Shown piece by piece: positions 17,385-25,664 of a stretch of 64,000 bases of DNA; within the stretch, counting starts at the first letter, position 1, and each line of letters starts with the position of its first letter. The stretch covers positions 1,736,001 through 1,800,000 of the forward strand of contig CP097466.1 in assembly GCA_041874725.1 (NCBI GenBank). The letters run 5' to 3'. Below the pieces are notes generated by a model, which saw only the letters and a list, made by a program, of their open reading frames with translations, was not told where the DNA came from and did not search any database. This DNA comes from Duganella sp. BuS-21. Its GTDB lineage: Bacteria; Pseudomonadota; Gammaproteobacteria; Burkholderiales; Burkholderiaceae_D. The translations under genes and the position numbers were made by a program.

Positions 17385-17516
17385 GGTCTTCCTTTCATTA
17401 GAAACAGGCCGGAATTGTAGCAGGGCCACAGCAGCCTTGAAGTTTTGTGGCGGATTGCCTTGTGAGTTGCCCATTTGCACGTAAAATAAGGTTTTGCCTC
17501 GAGAGCGATCCTTTTC

Positions 17517-18479
17517 ATGTTCCGCAGTTTCCGCCGTGTCGTCCTTTCCTGTGTGCTGCTGGCTATCGGCAGCGCGCAAGCCAATGTCGTGGTCGTGCTC
17601 AATTCACGCGACGCCAGCGTGCAGTTGCTGGACCAGGCGACCTTCAAGGATCTGGCCACCATCGCGGTCGGCAAGGAGCCGCACCACCTGATGGCGACGC
17701 CGGACAACAAGTCGCTGATCGTCGCCAGCTCGGTCGGCAACGAGCTGATTTTCCTGGATCCGAAATCGGGCCAGGTCCAGCGCACCATCAAGAATATTCC
17801 CGATCCTTACCAGATCGGCTTTTCGCCGGACCAGAAGTGGTTCGTGTCGAACTCGCTGCGCCTGGATCGCGTGGACCTGTATAAATACGACGGCGCCAAT
17901 ATGACGCTGGCCAAGCGCATCGCCTTGCCCAAGCTGCCGAGCCACATGGCCTTCAATGCGGCCAGCAATATGGCTTTCATCACGCAGCAGGGCAGCGACC
18001 AGGTCAGCGCCATCGACCTCGCCACGCAGACCTTGAAGTGGACCATCCCGGTGGGCAAGCTGCCGGCCGGCATTGCGATGACGCCGGACGACAAGCATCT
18101 GCTGGTCGGCATCATGGGCAGCGATTATGTCGAGGTGATCGACTGGCGCGCGCAGAAGACCGTCAAGCGCATCAAGACCGGGCAGGGCGCGCACAACTTC
18201 CGTTCGGCCGGCGATGGACGGTATACCTATGTGTCGAATCGTGTTTCCAATTCGATCAACATCATTGATCAGACGACATTGGCGAACGTCGGCCAGATCA
18301 ATGTGCCGGGCGGCCCGGATTGCATGGAAGTGTCCGATGACGGCAAGACCATGTGGGTGACGCTGCGCTGGGTAAAGAAGGTGGCGGTGATTGATTTGAC
18401 ATCCCGCAAGGTCGTCAAGACCATCCCGGTGGGGCGTTCGCCGCACGGCGTGTTCTTCTTTAACTCAGCACAGCGCTGA
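17517..18479 (+). CDS. Exported YVTN-type beta-propeller protein
   Basis: A 320-residue periplasmic or secreted protein with a signal peptide (residues 1-22, ending IGSAQA). Repeated blades of the YVTN/NHL-like type follow, for example DATFKDLATIAVGKEPHHL-like, QVSAIDLATQTLKWTIPVG and VAVIDLTSRKVVKTIPVGRSPHG. Such propellers are usually protein-interaction or ligand-binding scaffolds; no catalytic residues are recognisable. It is the first gene of a five-gene overlapping cluster and its stop overlaps the next start (TGATG), so its partner is probably the deacetylase downstream. Confidence 0.85.
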   Translation: MFRSFRRVVLSCVLLAIGSAQANVVVVLNSRDASVQLLDQATFKDLATIAVGKEPHHLMATPDNKSLIVASSVGNELIFLDPKSGQVQRTIKNIPDPYQIGFSPDQKWFVSNSLRLDRVDLYKYDGANMTLAKRIALPKLPSHMAFNAASNMAFITQQGSDQVSAIDLATQTLKWTIPVGKLPAGIAMTPDDKHLLVGIMGSDYVEVIDWRAQKTVKRIKTGQGAHNFRSAGDGRYTYVSNRVSNSINIIDQTTLANVGQINVPGGPDCMEVSDDGKTMWVTLRWVKKVAVIDLTSRKVVKTIPVGRSPHGVFFFNSAQR

Positions 18480-19441
18480 TGAAGACCGCCGCCGCACTGA
18501 CCTGGTTGGCGCTGGCGGTGACGCCGGCCGTGCCCGTGACGGTGCGTGCGGCCGCGCCTGCGGTGGAGCCGGCCAGGTCGGTCAACGATGGCGCGCGCGA
18601 TCTCAACGCCGCCGCCCGCGCCGCCAATGCCCAGGCGCGCGAACGCAACGGCCCGGCGCGGCGCGCAGCCGAAGCCAAGGCCGCCGGCATGGCCGCCGCC
18701 GCCGCTGTCGCTGCCGCCGCGAAACCTGCAGCCGGCTGCCAAGGCACCATCTACCTGACCTTCGACACCGGCAGCCAGGCGCAGGCCGAACTGATCGCCG
18801 ACACGCTGAACCGCCACCAGATCAAAGCCACCTTCTTCCTGGCCAACGAGAAAACCGTGCGCGGCGATTATTCGCTCGATCCATCCTGGTCGGCCTACTG
18901 GAAAGCCCGCGTCGCCGAAGGCCACGCCATCGGCTCGCACACCTTCGACCACGGCGTGCTGGTCAAGGACGGCGCCGACGGCAAGGTGGTGCTCAAGCCC
19001 GGCTTCGGCGAACACGCCGGCAAGCAGGTCAGCCTGAGCTCCACGCAGTATTGCCAGGAAATCCGCCGCGTCGACCAGCGCTTCGTCGAACTGACCGGCA
19101 AGCATCTCGACCCGATCTGGCGCGCACCGGCCGGCCGCACCTCGCCGCGCTTGCTGGCGATGGGCCAGGCCTGCGGCTACGCCCACGTGGGCTGGTCGCC
19201 GGCGGGCTTCTCCGGCGATGAACTCGCCAGTGCCGCCTACCCGAACGATGTCCTGTTGAAAAAATCCCTGCGCGATTTGCGCGGAGGAGATATCGTGCTC
19301 ATCCATATGGGCATCTGGTCGCGCAAAGACCCGTGGGCGCCGGCCAACCTGGAGCCGCTGATCAGCGGCCTGGAGAAAAAAGACCTGTGCTTCGCCACCC
19401 TGCGCGAGCATCCCGATTACCTGGCACGATTCAAAAAATGA
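18479..19441 (+). CDS. Exported polysaccharide deacetylase (NodB homology domain)
   Basis: Predicted to remove acetyl groups from a cell-wall or extracellular polysaccharide. A signal peptide is followed by an alanine-rich linker (about 30-85). The NodB domain follows: TFDTG at 94-98, HTFDH at 154-158, RAPAG at 215-219, and a late LIHMG. In motif 1 the second aspartate, usually a metal ligand, is Thr97, while the presumed catalytic base Asp96 and both motif-2 histidines remain. It overlaps the propeller gene by one base and the hydroxylase by four, so all three are translationally coupled. Confidence 0.87.
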   Translation: MKTAAALTWLALAVTPAVPVTVRAAAPAVEPARSVNDGARDLNAAARAANAQARERNGPARRAAEAKAAGMAAAAAVAAAAKPAAGCQGTIYLTFDTGSQAQAELIADTLNRHQIKATFFLANEKTVRGDYSLDPSWSAYWKARVAEGHAIGSHTFDHGVLVKDGADGKVVLKPGFGEHAGKQVSLSSTQYCQEIRRVDQRFVELTGKHLDPIWRAPAGRTSPRLLAMGQACGYAHVGWSPAGFSGDELASAAYPNDVLLKKSLRDLRGGDIVLIHMGIWSRKDPWAPANLEPLISGLEKKDLCFATLREHPDYLARFKK

Positions 19442-20421
19442 TCGACACACTCTCCGACTGGCTGGGCCTGGCCCAAGCCTGCTTGTTCGAAACCGTGGTT
19501 CAACCGCTGGTCTTCCGCTTCGGTTTCGGCGAATTCATCGAAGATGCGTTCGAGGGCACCGAGTGGCTGCTGATCGGCGCGCTGGAGCTGGCGCTGCTGT
19601 TCCTGGTGCTGCGGCCGCTGGAATCGATGATTCCGGCGCAGGCCATGTCCGACCGGCGCGCGCGCTGGAACGATTTCCTCTACACCGTGCTGCACCGTAT
19701 CGGCCTGTTCCCGGTGCTGGTGTTTTTCACGCTCGATCCGCTACTGGACAGCGTGGCCGGCGCGCTGCGCTTCGACGGCTTCCAGCCCTTCAATCTCGAG
19801 GCGCTGTGGCCTGGTATTAGCCCGCTGGGCAGCTTCTTCGTGTACTTCGTGGTGCTGGATTTCTTCGATTACTGGTATCACCGTGCCTCGCACACTTACA
19901 ACTGGTGGTGGGCGCTGCACGGCCTGCACCACAGCCAGCAGAACCTGAACCTGTGGAGCGACAACCGCAACCACGTGCTGGACGACCTGCTGCGCGACGT
20001 CTACATGGGCGTGATCGCGCTCGGCATCGGCGTCGAACCGGCGCAGTATGTGGTGCTGGTGTCGGTGTCGCGCATCGTGCAAAGCCTGCAGCACGCCAAC
20101 GTGCGCATCCACTTCGGCTGGCTGGGCGAGCGCCTGCTGGTGTCGCCGCGCTACCACCGCATGCACCACGCGATCGGCGTCGGCCATGAAGGCAGGCAGG
20201 GCGGCTGCAATTTCGCCGTGCTGCTGCCGCTGTGGGACATGGTGTTCCGCACCGCGAACTTCACGCCGGCGTTTGTCGCCACCGGCATCCGCGACCAGTT
20301 GCCCAGCACCGACGCCAACGGCGTGCTGCGGCCCGGCCGCGAATACGGTCAGGGCTTCTGGTCGCAGCACTGGCTGGGCCTGAAACGCATGGTGGAATAT
20401 GCCCGCAAGGAGGTGGTGTAA
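19438..20421 (+). CDS. Sterol desaturase / fatty acid hydroxylase superfamily membrane protein
   Basis: Integral membrane di-iron oxygenase, probably hydroxylating or desaturating a lipid. The histidine clusters are complete: HRASH at 148-152, HGLHH at 161-165, an isolated His at about 219, and HRMHH at 240-244. There are at least four hydrophobic spans, including 43-60 and 130-147. Length is 327 residues. Its ATG overlaps the deacetylase stop (ATGA), and its stop overlaps the next ATG (TAATG). The family includes sterol, carotenoid and ornithine-lipid enzymes; the substrate is not determinable here. Confidence 0.88.
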   Translation: MIDTLSDWLGLAQACLFETVVQPLVFRFGFGEFIEDAFEGTEWLLIGALELALLFLVLRPLESMIPAQAMSDRRARWNDFLYTVLHRIGLFPVLVFFTLDPLLDSVAGALRFDGFQPFNLEALWPGISPLGSFFVYFVVLDFFDYWYHRASHTYNWWWALHGLHHSQQNLNLWSDNRNHVLDDLLRDVYMGVIALGIGVEPAQYVVLVSVSRIVQSLQHANVRIHFGWLGERLLVSPRYHRMHHAIGVGHEGRQGGCNFAVLLPLWDMVFRTANFTPAFVATGIRDQLPSTDANGVLRPGREYGQGFWSQHWLGLKRMVEYARKEVV

Positions 20422-21233
20422 TGAACAGCGTGCTGCGCGCGTGGGGCCGCGCTTTCCTGTCCCAATGGCACGGCAAGCTGCTGTTGATGAGCATCGCGCC
20501 TTTCCTGCTGGCGCTGGGCGTCTGGGCCGTGCTGCTGTATTGCTACCTGCAGCCGCTGGTGGACCAGCTGCACGCGCTGTTCAGCGAACATAACCTTTTC
20601 CCGACCAGCACCAGCTGGCTGCGCAGCGTCGGCCTCGGCACATTGACGTCGGTGGTGCCGCCGTTGATCGCCATGCTGGCCTTGCTGCCGCTGATGATTT
20701 TGACGGCGCTGATTTTCATCGGCGTGGTGGCGATGCCGGTGATCGGCCGCCACGTCGGCCTGCGCCATTATCCGCAACTGGCGCAGCGCAAGGGCGGCAC
20801 CATCCTCGGCAGCGTGGGGCTGGCGCTGGGCGGTATGGCGATCTTCATCGGCCTGTGGATCGTCACGCTGCCGCTGTACGTGTTCCCGCCGCTGGCGGTG
20901 CTGGTGCAGGCGCTGTTGTGGGGCTGGCTGACCTGCCGCGTGATGGTGTACGACGTGCTGGCCGACTATGCCAGCGCCGACGAGCGCCGCGAAATTCTGC
21001 GTCAGCATCGCTGGCGCCTGCTGGTGATCGGCGTGGTGTCCGGTGCCGCCGGCGCGCTGCCGGGCGCTATCTGGCTGGGCGGCGTGATGGCGGTGGTGCT
21101 GTTCCCCTTCCTGGCGGCGGCCTCGATCTGGCTGTACATTTTGATATTTATCTTTACCGGTTTGTGGTTCGCGTACTATTGCATGGATGCGCTGGCGCAG
21201 TTGCGCGCGCAGGAAGTCATCATTAAGGAGTAG
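20421..21233 (+). CDS. EI24/CysZ-like multi-pass membrane protein
   Basis: A 270-residue inner-membrane protein with about six hydrophobic spans (for example SIAPFLLALGVWAVLLYCYL and VPPLIAMLALLPLMILTALI). The pattern matches the EI24 domain family, which includes the sulfate transporter CysZ. There is no cys gene nearby, so sulfate transport is only one option. A role tied to the neighbouring lipid oxygenase and deacetylase is equally possible. A strong AAGGAGG precedes the ATG. Confidence 0.7.
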   Translation: MNSVLRAWGRAFLSQWHGKLLLMSIAPFLLALGVWAVLLYCYLQPLVDQLHALFSEHNLFPTSTSWLRSVGLGTLTSVVPPLIAMLALLPLMILTALIFIGVVAMPVIGRHVGLRHYPQLAQRKGGTILGSVGLALGGMAIFIGLWIVTLPLYVFPPLAVLVQALLWGWLTCRVMVYDVLADYASADERREILRQHRWRLLVIGVVSGAAGALPGAIWLGGVMAVVLFPFLAAASIWLYILIFIFTGLWFAYYCMDALAQLRAQEVIIKE

Positions 21234-21235
21234 GC

Positions 21236-22021
21236 ATGGCATTCGGACTCATCATTATTGGCGACGAAATTCTGTCCGGCCGGCGCGTCGACCAGCATTT
21301 CCCCAAGGTCGTGCAGATGCTGGCGGCGCGCGGACTGCAGCTGACCTGGGCCGAGGTGCTGCCGGACGATCCGGCGCGCATCACCGCCACCCTCAAGCGC
21401 ACCTTCGCCAGCGACGACGTGGTGTTCTGCTGTGGTGGCATCGGCGCCACGCCGGACGACCACACACGCCAGGCCGCCGCCGACGCGCTGGGCAAGCCGC
21501 TGGTGCTGCACGCGCAGGGCAAGCTCAACATCCAACAGCGCATCGTGCAGATGGCGCAGGAAGCCGGCCAGAGCGCCGACCTGGAGACGGCCGAGAACCT
21601 GCATCGCTTGAAGATGGCCGAGTTCGCCGAAGGCGCGGCGCTGATTCCCAACCCGTACAACAACATCGCCGGCTTCGCACTGCACCAGCATTACTTCGTG
21701 CCGGGCTTCCCGGTGATGGCCTGGCCGATGCTGGAGTGGGTGCTGGACAATCACTACGCCGACCTGTTCAACCGCGAGTCGCGCATGGAGCGCTCGGTGC
21801 TGGTGTACGAGGCGGCCGAGTCGGCGCTGACGCCGCTGATGGTGGCGATCGAACAGCAGTATCCGCGCGTGAAGGTGTTCAGTCTGCCCAGCGTGGGCGA
21901 CGCCAACACGCGCCGCCATATCGAGCTGGGCGTGAAGGGCGAGGTGGTGCAAACCGCCGCCGCCTTCGAACAATTGTGCGACGAGCTGCGCAAGCTCAAT
22001 GTAGAGTTCAGCAACATTTAG
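21236..22021 (+). CDS. MoCF-domain (molybdopterin-binding-like / CinA N-terminal-like) protein
   Basis: The 261-residue protein starts GLIIIGDEILSGRRVDQHF and contains CCGGIGATPDDHTRQAAADAL, the landmarks of the MoaB/Mog/CinA fold. The C-terminal deamidase domain of full CinA is absent. Stand-alone proteins of this kind are annotated as competence/damage-inducible A homologues or molybdopterin-binding proteins, and their role is unsettled. It begins 2 bp after the EI24-like gene and closes the operon. Confidence 0.8.
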   Translation: MAFGLIIIGDEILSGRRVDQHFPKVVQMLAARGLQLTWAEVLPDDPARITATLKRTFASDDVVFCCGGIGATPDDHTRQAAADALGKPLVLHAQGKLNIQQRIVQMAQEAGQSADLETAENLHRLKMAEFAEGAALIPNPYNNIAGFALHQHYFVPGFPVMAWPMLEWVLDNHYADLFNRESRMERSVLVYEAAESALTPLMVAIEQQYPRVKVFSLPSVGDANTRRHIELGVKGEVVQTAAAFEQLCDELRKLNVEFSNI

Positions 22022-22193
22022 TGCGCGCTGTCATCAAGCAGTTGAACGGCGTTCTCCCCAACGGTAGAACGTCGTTGTTTTTTTGCGAAAAATAAACGGC
22101 CCATGGAGATTATTGTGCGTCCGCTCCGGTCAGCGGCGCTGCGATGTGGTGCAATGGAAGCTAGCAAGTGCAGTCTGTAAGTTCTACTGAAAC

Positions 22194-25100
22194 ATGACCG
22201 GTTTGAATCATATGTTAAGCAATCGTCGTTTCCGCCGGCCCCGTCTTGTTGTACGCGCAGTACGCAAATTGCGTGCAGGCGCGGCAGCATTTGGCTATCG
22301 CAGCAAGCGCCACCTGAAGGTGGTGCCGCCCCCCACTCCCGAGCAAACCGAAGCCCACCTGGCGCAGGCGCAAATGGATCCGCCGCTGCCGCCGGAGTCC
22401 GGTGCGCCGAAAAAAAGCAAGCGTTCGCGTAACGCCTTTTTGCTGGTGCTGTTGATCGGCGTATCGTTTGCCGTGTACTGGGGCTATCGCGAATCGCTGA
22501 CCTCATCGCTGCAGGCGCGCATCTTCAGCGACATGAACAGCAAGATGACGTACAAAGTGGAGAAAGGGCCGAGCAAGTCGATCCGCTTCCCGCATGACAG
22601 CCCCTACGACGAACGCCTCGGCTACGCCAGCCTGCCGGACTACATCGGCAAGTTGAGCGCGCGCGACTACGAGGTCGCGGCGCAGGCGCGCATCTCGCCG
22701 AAGATGGCGGAGCTGGCCGACATGGGCATCTTTGCCACCTACCGCGAGAAGACCAAGACCGGCCTGACCATCGTCGACTGCCGCGCGCAGGAACTGTTTG
22801 CCGCCAGCTATCCGGAACGTGTCTACTCAAAGTTCGAACTGGCGCCGATGGCGCTGGTCAACAGCCTGCTGTTCATCGAGAACCGCGAGCTGCTCGACAA
22901 CACCTATCCGAAGCGCAATCCCGCTGTGGAGTGGGACCGCCTGGCCAAGGCGGTGCTGGAGAAAAGCGTGAGCGCCGTCGCCGGCGGCCACCGCGCGGCC
23001 GGCGGCAGCACGCTGGCCACGCAGATTGAAAAATACCGCCACTCGCCGGAAGGGCGTACCAGCTCGATGACCGACAAGCTGCAGCAGATGGTCTCGGCCA
23101 GCCTGCGTTCCTACCAGGACGGCCCGGACACCAGCAAGGCGCGGCGCCGCATCGTGCTCGATTACCTGAACACGGTGCCGCTGTCGGCCAAGCCCGGCTA
23201 TGGCGAAGTGAACGGCATCGGCGACGGCATGTGGGTGTGGTACGGCCGCCCGTTCGACGAGGTCAACCGTTTGCTGACCGGCAAGCTCGACAATCCCGAT
23301 GCGCACACCGCGCTGGTCTACAAGGAAGCGTTGAGCCTGATGATCGCGCAGCGCCGCCCCAGCCACTACCTGGGCGAAGGCTCGGCCGATCTGGAAGTGC
23401 TGGCCAACAGCCATCTGCGCATTTTGGTCAACGACGGCGCCATCACGCCGGCCATGCGCGACATGGCGCTCAAGCAGGTGCTGCACCCGGCCACCGGCAA
23501 CGGTCTGCAATCGGCGCCGCCGCAAACCTTTGTCAGCCGCAAGGCGTCGAATGCGATCCGCAACCACCTGGCCAACCTGCTGGGCGACAACCGCATGTAC
23601 AACCTGGATCGCCTCGACCTGCGCGTGACCAGTACGCTCGATGCGCAGGCGCAGACCGCCGTCACCCAGGTGCTGCGCGATTTGCGCGATCCCGAAAAGG
23701 CGCAGGCCGCCGGCCTGACCGGCAAGGGCATGCTGGGCAATGGCGATCCGGCCAATGTGGTGTACAGCTTCACCTTGCTGGAAAAGGGCGAGCAGAACAA
23801 CTTGCTGCGCCTGCAGACCGACAACTTCGATCAGCCGCTGGACATCAACGAAGGCGCCAAGCTGGACCTGGGCTCGACCGCCAAGCTGCGCACCTTGATT
23901 AGCTACCTGGACATCGTCGACCAGTTGCACAAGAAATACAGCGGCATGGATGCGGCGGCGCTGGCGCAGGTCAAGGTCGATCCGCAGGACAAGTTGTCGC
24001 AGTGGGCGCTGGACTACCTCAAGCCGCTGGCGCTGGACCAGCGCGGCCTGACGCCGATGCTGAACGCGGCCATGGAGCGCAAGTATTCGGGCAATCCGGG
24101 CGAGGGCTTCTTCACCGGCGGCGGCCTGCATTACTTCGGCAACTTCTCGAAGGAGGACAACGGTAAGATCCTCACCGTGACCGAGGCGCTGCGCCACTCG
24201 ACCAACCTGGTGTTCGTGCGATTGATGCGCGACGTCGCCAAGTTCTACATGTTCCAGACGCCGGGTTCGTCGGCCTCGTTGCTGGCCGACGCCGACGACC
24301 CGCGCCGCGCCGCCTACCTGGCGCGCTTTGCGGACAAGGAGGGCAAGGAATTCCTGGGGCGCTTCTACGCCAAGTACAAGGGCAAGCCGGCGAACGAGCT
24401 GGACAAGATCCTGCTGGCGAATATCCGCAGCACGCCGGTGCGGCTGGCGGTGATCCACCGCACCATCTATCCGCAGGCGACGCTGGCGCAGTTCTCGGCC
24501 TTCCTGAACGACTACCTGCCATCGCAGAACGAAGTGTCGGACGAGCGCGCGGCCAAGCTGTACGAGCAGTACGCCATTGACAACTGGTCGCTGGCCGATC
24601 GCGGCTACCTGGCCAGCGTGCACCCGCTGGAATTGTGGATGGCGGCGTATCAGCGCCTGCACCCGAAGGCGACGCTGTCGGAAATGACGGCGGCCAGCGA
24701 GAAGGAACGGCAGGAAGTGTACCAATGGCTGTTCAAGACCCACCGCAAGCACGCGCAGGACAAGCGCATCGCCGGGCTGCTGGAGATGGAAGGCTTCATG
24801 GAAATCCACAAGCAGTGGAAGAAAATGGGTTATCCGTTCGAATCGCTGGTGCCGTCGTATGCGACCACGCTGGGCGCGTCGGCCGACCGTCCGGCCGCGC
24901 TGGCGGAGATGATGGGCATCGTGGTAAACGGCGGCGTGCGCAAGAGTTCGCAGCGCGTGACGTCGCTGCATTTCGCCAAGGGCACGCCGTATGAAACGCT
25001 GGTGACCAAGGCGCCGCCCACCAGCAATGAGCAGGTGCTGGCGCCGGAAGTGGCGCGGGTGGTGGCGGACGCGATCCGTGGCGTGGTGTCGGACGGCACG

Positions 25101-25496
25101 GCCAAGCGGGTCAAGGCGGCCTTCGTGGCGGCGGACGGAACCATCATTCCGGTGGGCGGCAAGACCGGCACGGGCGACCAGCGCTTCGACGTGTATGGCG
25201 GCGGCGGGCGCTTGATCGAATCGCGCTATGTGAACCGCTCGGCGACGTTCGTGTTCAATATCGGCGAGCGCTTCTTTGGTTCGATGACGGCGTATGTGCA
25301 TGGGCCGGAGTCGAAGAACTACGACTTTACCAGTGCGCTGCCGGTGCAACTGCTGGTGGTGTTGGCGCCGAGCTTGATGCCCTTGATCGAACCCAACGCC
25401 GCGCCGAAACCCGGCGCGACGCCACCGGTGATCGTCAAGACCGGGGGAATAGCGCCCGAAGTCGCAAAGCCAACACTGCAGGCCTGCGGCGGTTAA
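22194..25496 (+). CDS. Large class A penicillin-binding-protein-like transglycosylase/transpeptidase
   Basis: Predicted peptidoglycan polymerase anchored in the inner membrane. A basic cytoplasmic tail precedes one span (about residues 80-97). A diverged glycosyltransferase-51 domain follows, with FIENREL and GGSTLATQIEKYR (residue 270 on) in place of the usual EDRxF and GGSTITQQ motifs. The transpeptidase part has STAK at 561-564, STN at 669-671 and KTGTGD at 990-995, so the acyl-serine site looks complete. At 1100 residues it is longer than most PBP1 proteins, with about 320 residues between the STN and KTGT motifs. An alternative ATG at 22212 exists. It appears monocistronic. Confidence 0.86.
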   Translation: MTGLNHMLSNRRFRRPRLVVRAVRKLRAGAAAFGYRSKRHLKVVPPPTPEQTEAHLAQAQMDPPLPPESGAPKKSKRSRNAFLLVLLIGVSFAVYWGYRESLTSSLQARIFSDMNSKMTYKVEKGPSKSIRFPHDSPYDERLGYASLPDYIGKLSARDYEVAAQARISPKMAELADMGIFATYREKTKTGLTIVDCRAQELFAASYPERVYSKFELAPMALVNSLLFIENRELLDNTYPKRNPAVEWDRLAKAVLEKSVSAVAGGHRAAGGSTLATQIEKYRHSPEGRTSSMTDKLQQMVSASLRSYQDGPDTSKARRRIVLDYLNTVPLSAKPGYGEVNGIGDGMWVWYGRPFDEVNRLLTGKLDNPDAHTALVYKEALSLMIAQRRPSHYLGEGSADLEVLANSHLRILVNDGAITPAMRDMALKQVLHPATGNGLQSAPPQTFVSRKASNAIRNHLANLLGDNRMYNLDRLDLRVTSTLDAQAQTAVTQVLRDLRDPEKAQAAGLTGKGMLGNGDPANVVYSFTLLEKGEQNNLLRLQTDNFDQPLDINEGAKLDLGSTAKLRTLISYLDIVDQLHKKYSGMDAAALAQVKVDPQDKLSQWALDYLKPLALDQRGLTPMLNAAMERKYSGNPGEGFFTGGGLHYFGNFSKEDNGKILTVTEALRHSTNLVFVRLMRDVAKFYMFQTPGSSASLLADADDPRRAAYLARFADKEGKEFLGRFYAKYKGKPANELDKILLANIRSTPVRLAVIHRTIYPQATLAQFSAFLNDYLPSQNEVSDERAAKLYEQYAIDNWSLADRGYLASVHPLELWMAAYQRLHPKATLSEMTAASEKERQEVYQWLFKTHRKHAQDKRIAGLLEMEGFMEIHKQWKKMGYPFESLVPSYATTLGASADRPAALAEMMGIVVNGGVRKSSQRVTSLHFAKGTPYETLVTKAPPTSNEQVLAPEVARVVADAIRGVVSDGTAKRVKAAFVAADGTIIPVGGKTGTGDQRFDVYGGGGRLIESRYVNRSATFVFNIGERFFGSMTAYVHGPESKNYDFTSALPVQLLVVLAPSLMPLIEPNAAPKPGATPPVIVKTGGIAPEVAKPTLQACGG

Positions 25497-25513
25497 TTTC
25501 CACCCCGCACGGC

Positions 25514-25600
25514 GGCAGACAAGGGTCTGACCCGGGTCAGGGCCAGGGGCTGCGCCCCGCCGGCCCATGGGCCGGCCCCTGCCTCACCGGGTTGCCATGC
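25514..25600. repeat. GC-rich palindromic intergenic segment
   Basis: Contains GGGTCTGACCCGGGTCAG, which echoes the core hairpin of repeat family A. It also has GGGGC-TGC-GCCCC and the perfect 18-bp palindrome GCCGGCCCATGGGCCGGC (25559-25576). It lies between the PBP-like gene and the TAXI gene. It probably acts as a terminator or decayed REP-type element. Confidence 0.5.
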
Positions 25601-25664
25601 GGCTTACTCGACGGTCGCGTGTTTCCCTTGCATAGTTGCTTAATTGTTGGCAATGTGTGAGCCC

